From CAWCQC01 sp963819905 (lineage in GTDB: Bacteria > Actinomycetota > Thermoleophilia > Gaiellales > Gaiellaceae): a DNA stretch of 64,000 nt. The position numbers and the translations under genes are program-made. A model generated the notes under the pieces. The model was not told the origin of the DNA. It saw nothing but the letters and a program-made list of their open reading frames with translations, and did no database searches. Location: the NCBI GenBank assembly GCA_963819905.1, contig CAWFXP010000011.1, forward strand, positions 62,001-126,000. The letters are read 5' to 3'. The number at the start of each line of letters is the position of its first letter. Position 1 is the stretch's first letter. Shown in pieces: positions 1 to 8,392 of the stretch.

Positions 1-189
1 GTCGGCATCGGGAACTCCATCCACGCCGGGATGGTGGTTGTTGCCGACGGAACCTCCGAGGCCGAGGAGCGACTCGAGCGGGTGCTCACCGCGGATCCCG
101 GAACCGGCGTGATCCGTCACCTCGACGCCGGCTACGAGGACGCGGTCGTCGCGGCACAGCGGCACGGCCTCGGTTTCCCGAACGCCTGA
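1..189 (+). CDS. hutU: Urocanate hydratase, C-terminal fragment
   Basis: Last 62 residues of urocanase, which hydrates urocanate to imidazolonepropionate in histidine degradation. The frame is open from the first base, so the start and the NAD-binding and active-site parts lie upstream of the window. The tail keeps the family-typical SIHAGMVVVADGT and LTADPGTGVIRHLDAGYE. Its TGA shares one base with the ATG of hutI (TGATG), so the two consecutive pathway enzymes are translationally coupled. Identification rests on the conserved tail only. Confidence 0.88.
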   Translation, partial: VGIGNSIHAGMVVVADGTSEAEERLERVLTADPGTGVIRHLDAGYEDAVVAAQRHGLGFPNA

Positions 190-1459
190 TGGTGGCCGCG
201 GCGACGCTGGAGAGCGACCGCGCTACCCGCCTCCTCATCCGGGATCTCGCCCAGCTCGCCACGCCGGAGGGACACGCCGCTCCCCTGCGTGGAGCGGCCC
301 TCGGGCAGGTCGAGGTGATCGAGAACGCGTACGTCCTCTGCGAGGGTGGTCGCGTTACCGCGGTGGGGCGCATGCGAGATCTCGAGCGCGTTCGCGGCGA
401 GGAGCCGATCGAGATCGACGGTCGCGGGCGGTGTGCGGTGCCGGGCCTGGTCGACTGCCACACGCACCCGTGCTTCGGCGGTGATCGGGTCGAGGAGTAT
501 GCGCTGCGCGCTCGCGGAGCGAGCTACGAGGAGCTCCATGCCGCCGGTGGCGGGATCCTGAGCACGGTCGGTGCGACTCGTGCGCTCGACTCGGCGGGCA
601 TGCGGGCGCGGGTCGAGCGCCACCGACGCTGGATGCTCGAGCACGGCACGACGACGTTCGAGGGAAAGTCCGGCTACGGGCTCGACCGCGAGACCGAGCT
701 GCGCTCCCTCGAGGCCGTCCGGGACGCCGGCGGGGTGCCGACGTGGCTGGGCGCGCACGCGGTACCGCCGGAGTTCGACTCAGCCGACGAGTACCTGGAC
801 TTCGCGATCGCCGAGGTGCTGCCGGAGGCTGCCGTGATCGCGGAGGCGGCGGACGTGTTCCTCGAGCGGGGAGCGTTCGATGCTCGTCAGGCGCGACGGT
901 ATCTGGAGGCGTCGAGCGCCTCGGGGCTCGCGCTGCGGCTCCACGGGGATCAGTTCACGGAGTCGGGCGCCGTTCCCCTCGCGGTCGAGCTCGGTGCGCG
1001 GAGCGTCGACCATCTGGAGGCAACCGGTCCCGGAGGGCGTGGCCACGCTGGCGGCGAGCGACGTCGTCGGCGTCCTCCTCCCGGCGAGCGCGCTGTTTCT
1101 CGACCGTCCGATGCCGCCTGCACGGGCGCTGGTGGATGCAGGCGCAGCCGATCGCGCTCGCGACCGATTTCAATCCCGGGAGCGCGTTCTGCGAGAGTCT
1201 TCCCATCGTGTGCGCGCTCGCGTGCACCAAGCTCGGGCTCGGCCCCGCGGAGGCGCTCGCGGCATGCACGGTCAACGCAGCGCACGTGCTCGGTCGCGCG
1301 GGCGACATCGGTCGGATCGCGCCCGGGTACGCGGCCGATCTCGTGCTTCTCGATGCGCCGGACTGGCGGTATCTGGCCTACCACCTCGGAACCGACCACG
1401 TGTCTCTCGTCATCCAGCGCGGCCGGCCGGTCGAGACGGGACGATCGCTCGTCGGGTAA
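189..1459 (+). CDS. hutI: Imidazolonepropionase, interrupted by two +1 frame changes
   Basis: Metal-dependent amidohydrolase that opens 4-imidazolone-5-propionate to N-formimino-glutamate. Visible family motifs are the metal-binding GLVDCHTHPCFGGDR, LRLHGDQF, SVDHLE and, in the last part, ALATDFNPGSAF with the conserved Asp. The protein (about 422 residues, normal length) is spread over three frames: frame changes of +1 lie near 1029-1031 (an extra C in the CCC run would explain it) and near 1141-1148. Directly downstream of hutU. Either sequencing insertions or a young pseudogene; every conserved segment is otherwise present, which favours sequence error. Confidence 0.85.
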
Positions 1460-1512
1460 AGGGGCCGTTCGCCACGCCGGCGCTCGTCCACGGCTTCCAC
1501 GGATTCACCTGC

Positions 1513-1518
1513 GATAAT
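1513..1518 (+). promoter_or_regulatory. -10 element GATAAT of the 1525/1557 unit
   Basis: GATAAT lies 6 bases before a GTG at 1525 that opens a 10-codon frame ending in TGATG at the next gene. A near-identical block (TGCGATAATC) recurs before the gene at 1855. Confidence 0.5.
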
Positions 1519-1524
1519 CGGCGC

Positions 1525-1557
1525 GTGACCGAGCGCCGACCCGAGCCGACAGCCTGA
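1525..1557 (+). CDS. Possible 10-residue leader peptide coupled to the downstream membrane gene
   Basis: GTG-started frame of ten codons (VTERRPEPTA) directly behind a GATAAT hexamer. Its TGA shares a base with the ATG at 1557, a textbook coupling geometry. If transcription starts at the GTG, this would be a leaderless mini-frame feeding ribosomes into the membrane protein. It may equally be chance, since only spacing and overlap support it. Confidence 0.3.
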   Translation: MTERRPEPTA

Positions 1558-1796
1558 TGCCCTGGTGGGGCCCCCTGGCGATCATCGGCGGCGCGCTCTG
1601 CGGCGCCGTCGTCGCCTACCTGCTCCTCTACGGGACTGGATCCAAGGCGCCGGCCCCGAGCGAGCGTGAGGCGAGGCTGGGCTACAAGACGACGGAGACG
1701 ACGAACTACGCGCGCTGGAATCCGGTCGCGTTCGTCGTCGTCTTCGCCATCGTCGCTCTCATCGTCGGCCTCGCCATCGGTCTCGCGGCCGACTGA
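1557..1796 (+). CDS. Small two-helix membrane protein, unknown function
   Basis: Seventy-nine residues, not recognised. An N-terminal hydrophobic segment (about residues 5-25, WGPLAIIGGALCGAVVAYLLL) is followed by a polar loop with charged and Tyr/Thr residues, then a second membrane helix (about 56-77, ending GLAIGLAAD). ATG at 1557 overlaps the stop of a ten-codon frame. No cysteine or catalytic motif is visible. Neighbour 1855-2244 is also a two-helix protein, so the pair may act together at the membrane, which is only inference. Confidence 0.6.
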   Translation: MPWWGPLAIIGGALCGAVVAYLLLYGTGSKAPAPSEREARLGYKTTETTNYARWNPVAFVVVFAIVALIVGLAIGLAAD

Positions 1797-1841
1797 TCGC
1801 GGCACGCCGAGCCTCGCGTCGGCTGCGGGTCGTGCGCCTGC

Positions 1842-1847
1842 GATAAT
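1842..1847 (+). promoter_or_regulatory. -10 element GATAAT for the gene at 1855
   Basis: GATAAT ends 7 bases before the ATG at 1855, the distance expected if the mRNA begins at the start codon. Confidence 0.5.
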
Positions 1848-1854
1848 CAACGCG

Positions 1855-2244
1855 ATGGCGTCGAAGAAGCAACGACGGCGGCGCGAGAAGCTCCAGCGGC
1901 ACGAGTACGAGTACGTCGTCGAGAACGAGGAGGGGGAAGAGGTTCCGGTCGAATCGCCCCGCGAGGCGAGGACGTCGGGTACCCGAGCGGCCCAGCCGAA
2001 GCTGGTCGACCGGCGGGGGCGGGAGATCAAGCCGCCTTCGTGGGAGCGCACGTTCAAGCGGGGATTGATCTTCGGCCCGATCCTGCTCGTGCTCGTGTTC
2101 CTCACCGGGAGCCAGCTGTCGACCGCGGCGAAGATCCTGAACGCGCTCATCCTGCTCGCGATCTTCCTGCCCTTCAGCTACCTGGTGGACATGTTCGTCT
2201 ACCGCTCGCTCATGAAGCGGCGGCAGCGCTCGGGCAGCGACTGA
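1855..2244 (+). CDS. Basic/acidic N-tail two-helix membrane protein, unknown function
   Basis: One hundred twenty-nine residues. The first 20 residues are strongly basic (MASKKQRRRREKLQRHEYE), followed by an acidic patch (VENEEGEE) and a linker. Two membrane helices follow at about residues 68-86 (LIFGPILLVLVFLTG) and 95-117 (ILNALILLAIFLPFSYLVDMF), with a basic tail. ATG at 1855 chosen because a -10-like hexamer sits 7 bases upstream and the frame upstream has no better start. No known family recognised; topology suggests a cytoplasmic charged tail. Confidence 0.65.
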   Translation: MASKKQRRRREKLQRHEYEYVVENEEGEEVPVESPREARTSGTRAAQPKLVDRRGREIKPPSWERTFKRGLIFGPILLVLVFLTGSQLSTAAKILNALILLAIFLPFSYLVDMFVYRSLMKRRQRSGSD

Positions 2245-2395
2245 CGGATCCCGGCGACACGTTCTCCGGGGAAGACGGGTCACGCTCCGCCCTGTAACGC
2301 CCTCGGACGTCGGGACGCTCGCCACGGTCCTCGCCGAGCCCGAGGTTGCCCGCTGGTGGGGCGGTGGCGACCCGGCGAAGCTCGCGCGAGACCTC

Positions 2396-2785
2396 GTGAC
2401 GACGACCGACAGCGAGGTCTACGCGATCGAGAGCGAGAGCCGGCTCCTCGGCTCCGTCCAGTGGTACGAGGAAGCCGATCCCGAGTACCGCCGTGCCGGT
2501 CTCGACATCTTTCAGGCCGGCGAGCACCAGGGGCAGGGCATCGGCTCCGAGGTCCTGCGACTGGCCGCGCGGCACCTGTTCGAGACGCGCGGCCACCACC
2601 GGCTCGTGATCGACCCGCGAACCGACAACGAGCGGGCAATTCGTGCCTACGAACGCGTTGGCTTCCGGCCCGTGGGCGTCATGTGCCGGTACGAGCGAGG
2701 CCCGGAGGGCGCCTGGCACGACGGTCTGCTGATGGATCTGGTGCGCGGCGAGCTCCGCGACGAACCGCGAGAGGACGCTCGTTAG
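2396..2785 (+). CDS. GNAT N-acetyltransferase, N-terminus without a canonical start
   Basis: Acetyl-CoA-dependent N-acetyltransferase fold. The acetyl-CoA loop is seen as HQGQGIGSEVLRLAARHLFE and the typical beta-5 region as VIDPRTDNERAIRAYERVGFRPVG; substrate unknown (aminoglycoside 6'-type relatives share this pattern). The GTG at 2396 gives 129 residues, but family-like sequence (VTLRPVTPSDVGTLATV, EPEVARWWG) continues upstream in the same frame to about 2279, where no ATG, GTG or TTG exists. A GTG-to-GTC change at 2279-2281 would explain it. The stop TAG is also part of the -10 of the next gene. Confidence 0.75.
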   Translation: MTTTDSEVYAIESESRLLGSVQWYEEADPEYRRAGLDIFQAGEHQGQGIGSEVLRLAARHLFETRGHHRLVIDPRTDNERAIRAYERVGFRPVGVMCRYERGPEGAWHDGLLMDLVRGELRDEPREDAR

Positions 2786-2788
2786 ACT
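2783..2788 (+). promoter_or_regulatory. -10 element TAGACT for the MBL hydrolase
   Basis: TAGACT, whose first three bases are the stop codon of the preceding gene, lies 9 bases before the ATG at 2798. Confidence 0.55.
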
Positions 2789-2797
2789 CACGCCTCG

Positions 2798-3439
2798 ATG
2801 AGCCTCGACGTCGTCGGTTTCCAGCTCGGACCAATCGAGACGAACTGCTACGTGGTTCGCCGCAGGGGGGCAAGCGACGCGGTCGTCGTCGACCCCGGCG
2901 CGGACGCAACCGACCTGCGGCTCGAGCTCGCGCGGCGCGGTGCCAAGTGTGCGGCGATCCTCCTGACCCACGGGCATTGGGATCACCTCGGTGCGGTCGC
3001 CGACCTCGCCGAGGGAACCGCCGCTCCCGTCCACATGGCCGACAGCGAGCGGGATCTTCTCGAGCAGGTCAACGAGCACGTGCCGCCGGGCATCCGCCTG
3101 CGCCCGTACACGCCGGATGTTCTCCTCGCGGGCGACGAGACGCTCGATCTCGCGGGCATTACGTTCGAGGTCGTGTCGGTACCCGGCCATTCGCCCGGCC
3201 ACCTTGCGTATGCCGCAAACGGGGCGCTCTTCTCGGGCGACGTTCTGTTCGCCGGTTCGGTCGGACGGACCGACCTGCCCGGGTCGGATGAGCCGACGTT
3301 GCTGGCGTCGATCACTGGGCTCGTCGAGCGCTTTCCGCCCGAAACCGTCGTCTATCCCGGCCATGGCCCCCCGACGACGCTCGGCGCCGAGGTGGCCACG
3401 AATCCGTTTCTCACCGAGCTGCGGGCGACGAGTCAGTGA
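2798..3439 (+). CDS. MBL-fold metal-dependent hydrolase (glyoxalase II-like)
   Basis: Metallo-beta-lactamase-fold hydrolase of 213 residues, close in size to hydroxyacylglutathione hydrolase-like proteins. Zinc ligands are visible: THGHWDH (about residues 57-63), the PGHSPGH His (about 130-136), the Asp in FSGDVLF and the last His in YPGHGP. The N-terminal GPIETNCYVV is the usual family opening. Substrate is not predictable from sequence, probably a thioester. Its TGA overlaps the GTG of hisS (GTGA), so it is transcribed together with hisS and aspS. Confidence 0.85.
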   Translation: MSLDVVGFQLGPIETNCYVVRRRGASDAVVVDPGADATDLRLELARRGAKCAAILLTHGHWDHLGAVADLAEGTAAPVHMADSERDLLEQVNEHVPPGIRLRPYTPDVLLAGDETLDLAGITFEVVSVPGHSPGHLAYAANGALFSGDVLFAGSVGRTDLPGSDEPTLLASITGLVERFPPETVVYPGHGPPTTLGAEVATNPFLTELRATSQ

Positions 3440-4649
3440 AGATCGAGGCGCCTCGCGGAACCGCAGACGTCCTCCCGGCGCAGCAGCCCGTTCGCGAGGC
3501 GATCGTTCGTGTCACCGAGTCGGCCGCCAGGCGGTACGGGTACGGGCGCATCACGACGCCGACGTTCGAGGACACGCAGCTCTTCGCCCGCACGTCCGGC
3601 CAGGGATCCGACGTGGTCACGAAGGAGATGTACACGTTCGAGGACCGTGGCGGTCGCTCCCTCACCCTTCGCCCCGAGGCGACCGCGCCGATCGCGCGCG
3701 CCTACGTCGAGCACGGTCTGCACCGTGCGCCGCAACCCGTGAAGACGTTCTGCATCGCGCCGATGTTCCGCTATGCGGCGCCCCAGAAGGGTCGGTATCG
3801 CGAGTTCTGGCAGATCGACTTCGAGGCCATGGGCTCGGACGATCCGGCCGTCGACGCCGAGTTGATCGAGCTGTTCACGGAGATCGCGCGCGGCCTCGGG
3901 GTCGAGGGGCTGCGTCTCGAGCTGAACTCGATCGGCGACCGCAGCTGTCGGCCGGCGTATGTCGAGGAGCTCCGCGGGTTCCTCGCCGACCACGATGCGG
4001 ACCTCGACGAGGACGCGCGCCGCAAGGCGGCGGTGAGCCCGTTGCGCGTCTTCGACACGAAGAACCCCTCCGTACGGGAGGTGCTCGCCGACGCCCCCAA
4101 AATCGGCCGGTCGCTCTGCGAGGACTGCCGGGCCCACTTCGCGGAGGTGCGGGCGTTCCTCGACGCGGCCGGGGTCAGCTACGAGCTGGCGCCGACGCTC
4201 GTGCGCGGGTCTCGACTACTACACGCGCACCGTCTTCGAGTTCGTCGACGACAGTCTCGACGCCGCGCAGAGCACGGTCTGCGCCGGCGGGCGCTACGAC
4301 TATCTGATCGAGGAGGTCGGAGGCGACCCTTCGCCGGGAATCGGCTGGGCAGCAGGCATCGAGCGGCTGTCGATCGTCGCTCGGCGACGGACCGGAGCCG
4401 GAGCCGATCGACGTGTTCATCGTGTGCGGCGAAGGCACGGACCGGCCGCGGGTGATGGCCCAGATGGCCATCCTCCGGCGAGCGGGGCTCGCCTGCGACG
4501 CCGACTTCGCCGGGAGGTCGGTCAAGGGGCAGCTGACGCAGGCCGGGCGACTGCACGCTCGCCGAGTGGTGCGCGTCGACGGGGGGAACGCGACGGTCGC
4601 GAACGAGACCGTGCCGATCGAGCGAATCGCCGAGGTCGTGCTGGGATGA
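3436..4649 (+). CDS. hisS: Histidyl-tRNA synthetase, with two +1 frame changes
   Basis: Class II synthetase charging tRNA-His. Seen in order: APRGTADVLP at the N-terminus, motif 2 region LTLRPEATAPIARAYVEHGL and FRYAAPQKGRYREFWQIDFE, the histidine-specific RGLDYYTRTVFEF region, CAGGRYDYLIEEVGG, motif 3 GIGWAAGIERL, and an anticodon-binding domain ending in VPIERIAEVVLG. About 404 residues in total. The protein changes frame by +1 at 4210 (an extra T between RG and LDYY) and again near 4379. Because the enzyme is indispensable, insertion errors are likelier than gene loss. The stop overlaps the aspS start (ATGA). Confidence 0.88.
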
Positions 4650-6389
4650 TGCGCTGGCGCGACATGATGTGTGGTGAGGTGCGCCCGGCGCAGGTCGGCG
4701 AGCGGCTCACGCTGGCCGGCTGGGCGGATACCCGCCGCGACCACGGCGGCCTGGTCTTCGTCGACCTGCGCGACAAGACAGGCGTGTGCCAGATCGTGAT
4801 CAACCCCGAGCGCGCGCCGGAGGCGATGGCGGCGGCCCACGCCACGAGAAACGAGTTCGTTCTCCGCGCGGAGGGCGAGGTCGTCCGCCGGGCACCGGAG
4901 GCGGTCAATCCGGCTCTCCCGACCGGCGAGGTGGAGGTGCAGGTCGACCGCCTCGAGATCGTCTCCCGCTGCCCGCCGCTTCCGTTCCAGCTGGACGAGG
5001 AGGGAGTCGACGAGACGCTCCGCCTGCGTTACCGCTGGCTCGACCTGCGGCGGCCGCGGCTGCAGCGGAACATCGCGCTTCGCTCGCGGATGGTGTCCGC
5101 CATCCGGCGGGTCATGGACGACGCCGGCTTCCTCGAGATCGAGACCCCGATCCTCGCCAAGCCCACGCCGGAGGGAGCACGCGACTTCCTCGTGCCGAGC
5201 CGTCTTCATGCAGGGGCGTTTCTTCGCGCTCCCGCAGTCGCCGCAGATCTACAAGCAGCTGCTCGTCATCGCCGGCTTCGACCGCTACTACCAAATCGCA
5301 CGGTGCTTTCGCGACGAGGACCTCCGTGCGGATCGCGTTCAGGAGCTCTCCCAGCTCGACGTCGAGATGGCGTTTCCGGACGTGGAGGTGATCTTCGCGC
5401 TCATGGAGACGATGGCGTCGGCCGTCTGGCGCGACTGCCTCGACGTCGGGCTCGCGACGCCGTTTCCTCGCATCACCTGGCAGGACGCCGACCTGCGGTA
5501 CGGGTCCGACAAGCCCGACCTGCGATTCGGGCTCGAGATCGAGGACGCGACCGAGCTCACGCGCGGCTCGGAGTTCGGCGTCTTCGCCGGGGCGCCCGCG
5601 GTTCGCTACCTGACGGTGCCGCGCGAGCTCTCCCGGGCCGACCTCGGGCGGTTGGAGGAGTTCGCGAAGGAGTGGGGCGCCAAGGGTCTCGCGTACCTCG
5701 TGTTCGCGGAGGACGGGGAGGTGCGGTCTCCGATCGCCAAGTTCCTCTCCGAACGCGAGCTCGAGGCGCTACGCCCGGATCCGGGATCGACGCTTCTCTT
5801 CGGCGCCGATACCCCGGCCATGGTCTCCCGGGTGCTCGGTCAGCTGCGGCTCCATCTCGGTCGCGAGCTCGGGCTGGTCGAGGAGGATGCCTGGCGGTTC
5901 GTGTGGGTCACCGATTTCCCGCTGCTCGAATGGGACGAGGACGAGGAGCGCTGGGCGGCGTGCCACCATCCGTTCACCGCTCCGACTGCCGAGTCCGAGC
6001 CGTTGCTCGCCGGCGATCCCGGCGCGGCGCTCGCGCAGGCGTACGACCTCGTGTGCAACGGCGTGGAGATCGGCGGCGGCTCGATCAGGATCCATCGCCA
6101 GGAGGTGCAGGAGCAGATGTTCGACGCGCTGCGCATCTCGCCCGAGGAGCAGCGCGATCGGTTCGGGTTCCTGCTCGACGCGCTGGCGATGGGAGCGCCT
6201 CCGCACGGCGGCATCGCGTTCGGGATCGACCGGATGACGATGCTGCTGGCCGGCGAAGCGAACCTCCGGGACGTGATCGCGTTCCCGAAGAACCAGGCAG
6301 GCCTGGATCCGATGACCGGCGCGCCGAGCTCCGTCGAACAGCACCAGCTCGACGAGCTCGGCATACGGCTGAAGCAGCCGCCACAGTAG
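4646..6389 (+). CDS. aspS: Aspartyl-tRNA synthetase, one +1 frame change
   Basis: Class II aspartyl- (or discriminating-relaxed Asp/Asn-) tRNA synthetase of about 580 residues. OB-fold anticodon domain begins GWADTRRDHGGLVFVDLRD; catalytic motifs include TPEGARDFLVPSR, FALPQSPQIYKQLL, YYQIARCFRDEDLRADR and, near the end, GGIAFGIDRM. The bacterial GAD insertion lies in the middle. The frame changes by +1 in a GGGG run at 5213-5216; three Gs would give HAGRFFALPQSP unbroken. ATG at 4646 overlaps the hisS stop. Start could also be the next ATG three bases on. Confidence 0.9.
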
Positions 6390-6392
6390 CCT
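6387..6392 (+). promoter_or_regulatory. -10 element TAGCCT for mnmA
   Basis: TAGCCT begins with the aspS stop codon and ends 6 bases before the mnmA ATG, so mnmA may have its own leaderless transcript besides read-through. Confidence 0.5.
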
Positions 6393-6398
6393 TTCAGG

Positions 6399-7679
6399 AT
6401 GAGCGTGCTCGTCGGAGACGCGGGTCGCGAGGGCGACTGGGCGTGGGCCGAGCTTTCGGTGACGGACGGCGTCATCCGCGCGGTGGCCGGCGACGGCCCG
6501 GGCATGGCCGAGCTCCTGGCCGAGATCCGCGGCCTGTCGCTTCTCGAGGCTGCGGCAGCTCCCGGCGACGACCTTGCGACGGACGCGCTCGCGGCCGCGA
6601 TCGGTCCTGCCGTCTGGGCTGAGCCCGATCCCGGGAGAACGGCCGTCGCCATGAGCGGCGGCGTCGACAGCGCCGTGGCGCTGCTCCGAGCCCGGCGTGA
6701 GGGTTCGGCGGTGGGGGTCACGCTCCGACTCTGGATCGATCCGGCCGGTGCCGACGCCGCGCGCGCGTGCTGCTCGCCCGCAGCCGTTCTCACGGCCCGC
6801 CGGCTGTGCCACGAGCTCGGCGTCCCGCACGTCACGCTCGACCTGCGGGAGGGGTTTCGGCGCGCAGTCGTCGCCCCGTTCGTCGCCGGCTATCGGCGTG
6901 GCGAGACGCCGAACCCGTGCGTTACCTGCAACGGCGGGTTTCGGTTCGGCCAGCTGCTTGCCTTCGCACGGCGAGTCGGTGCCCGTCGGCTCGCGACCGG
7001 TCACTACGCGCGGACGGTCGAGCACCGCGGGCAGCACCTCCTGGCCCGGGCGACGGACACCGACAAGGATCAGTCCTACATGCTCGGCGAGGTCGATCCG
7101 GCTCTCGTCCCGCGGTTGTGGTTCCCGCTCGGTGAGCAGGCGAAGGAGGAGACCCGTCGCGAGGCGCGTGCCGCCGGGCTCGCCGCGGCGGAGCGCCGGG
7201 AGAGTCAGGACGCGTGCTTCCTCGGCGGCGACGACTATCGGGCCTTCTTGGAACGACAGGGTCTGCCTGCGTCGCCGGGGCCCGTCCGCGACTCGAGCGG
7301 GGCGCTCGTCGGCCGGCACGGCGGCTACTGGAGCGTCACCCCTGGGCAGCGCCGGGGCCTCGGCGTGGGCGGGTCGGGCGAGCGGCTGTATGCCCTGCGC
7401 AGCGACCCGGGGAGCAACACGGTCGTCGTCGGCCGACGAAACGAGCTCGGGCGCCGGCGGGTGACCGTCCGGCCGGGACGGCTGCACGTCCCGCTCGAGC
7501 GCGTGGAGGCGAAGCTGCGCTACCGCTCACCGGCGGCCGCGGCGCACGTGATGGCTGCGCCCGGAGGATTCGACCTCGAGCTCGACCGGCCGTTCTACGG
7601 TGTCGCGCCCGGGCAGGCGGCGGTTCTCTACGAGGGCGAGGTCGTCGTCGGCGCAGGCGTGATCGCCGCCGCCGCGTAG
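6399..7679 (+). CDS. mnmA: tRNA 2-thiouridylase MnmA with extra N-terminal domain
   Basis: ATP-dependent sulfurtransferase placing 2-thiouridine at tRNA position 34. The PP-loop SGGVDSAVALL starts near residue 86, the nucleophilic Cys pair is seen in NPCVTCN and in SQDACFLGG, and the C-terminal beta-barrels are complete. At 426 residues it is about 80 longer than usual. The first 85 residues (VTDGVIRAVAGDGPGMAELL, then a SLLEAA helix) resemble in pattern an IscU/NifU-type scaffold, but lack the cluster-binding cysteines. That likeness is an inference from the pattern only. Confidence 0.88.
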   Translation: MSVLVGDAGREGDWAWAELSVTDGVIRAVAGDGPGMAELLAEIRGLSLLEAAAAPGDDLATDALAAAIGPAVWAEPDPGRTAVAMSGGVDSAVALLRARREGSAVGVTLRLWIDPAGADAARACCSPAAVLTARRLCHELGVPHVTLDLREGFRRAVVAPFVAGYRRGETPNPCVTCNGGFRFGQLLAFARRVGARRLATGHYARTVEHRGQHLLARATDTDKDQSYMLGEVDPALVPRLWFPLGEQAKEETRREARAAGLAAAERRESQDACFLGGDDYRAFLERQGLPASPGPVRDSSGALVGRHGGYWSVTPGQRRGLGVGGSGERLYALRSDPGSNTVVVGRRNELGRRRVTVRPGRLHVPLERVEAKLRYRSPAAAAHVMAAPGGFDLELDRPFYGVAPGQAAVLYEGEVVVGAGVIAAAA

Positions 7680-7708
7680 CGAGGAACGACCCCGAGCCCG
7701 TGGGAAGG

Positions 7709-7714
7709 TAGGAT
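7709..7714 (+). promoter_or_regulatory. -10 element TAGGAT for the DUF948-like gene
   Basis: TAGGAT ends 6 bases before GTG 7721. Confidence 0.55.
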
Positions 7715-7720
7715 CCTCCC

Positions 7721-8347
7721 GTGCCGATCGCCGACTTCACGGCCATGGACGCGATGTGGATCTGCCTCGCGGTCTTCCTGGTGGTCGTCGCGGTTGCCCT
7801 CGCCATCCTGCTCCTCCGCCTCGCCGGGACGGCCGGTCGCCTCACCTCGCTGCTCGCCAGCCTCGAGCTGTCCGCGATCCCGCTCCTCAACAAGGCGTCG
7901 GTGTCGCTCGACCACGTCAACAAGCAGCTCGGGAAGGTCGACCTCGTGACCGACAGCGCCGTCGATGCCGCAGACAAGGCGGACACCGCCGTCCGGGCCG
8001 TCTCGATGGCCGTGACGGCTCCGGTGACCAAGGTGTCGGGTCTCGCAAAGGGCGTGTCGCACGGCACGTCGGCGTTCATGGCCGGCAACGACTTCAAGTC
8101 CTCGGTCGCGGCCGGCCGGGACGCGGCCCGTCGCCGCGAGCGCGAGATCGGCGAAGAGCTCGAGCAGGTCGACCGCCGTGCGGCCGAGGCCGCTGCCGCC
8201 GCCCCGCCGCCACCCGAAGCAGCCACGGCCGCCGCCGAGGCCGCCGCGCCGGGCTCAGACGACGCGCCTTCGGCCGCCCCGACCGGCGGGGAGACGGAGG
8301 GAGCGCCGAGCGCGCCTCCGGGCGAGCCGCCGCAGCGCAGCGCCTGA
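7721..8347 (+). CDS. DUF948-like membrane-anchored coiled-coil protein
   Basis: Two hundred eight residues. An N-terminal membrane helix (about 13-35, CLAVFLVVVAVALAILLLRL) is followed by a helical region with regular valine/leucine spacing (residues 36-115, KASVSLDHVNKQLGKVDLV) and then a low-complexity tail rich in Ala, Pro and Glu. This layout matches DUF948 proteins found next to alaS in many actinobacteria and firmicutes; their role is unknown, possibly envelope or division related. GTG start chosen for the -10 element 6 bases upstream. The tail after residue 155 has no clear fold. Confidence 0.7.
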   Translation: MPIADFTAMDAMWICLAVFLVVVAVALAILLLRLAGTAGRLTSLLASLELSAIPLLNKASVSLDHVNKQLGKVDLVTDSAVDAADKADTAVRAVSMAVTAPVTKVSGLAKGVSHGTSAFMAGNDFKSSVAAGRDAARRREREIGEELEQVDRRAAEAAAAAPPPPEAATAAAEAAAPGSDDAPSAAPTGGETEGAPSAPPGEPPQRSA

Positions 8348-8380
8348 TCGGCACACGGGAGCGGCCCGGCCGCTCCGACC

Positions 8381-8386
8381 TACAAT
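8381..8386 (+). promoter_or_regulatory. -10 element TACAAT for alaS
   Basis: TACAAT ends 6 bases before the alaS GTG; a close match to the consensus TATAAT. Confidence 0.6.
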
Positions 8387-8392
8387 CGGATC

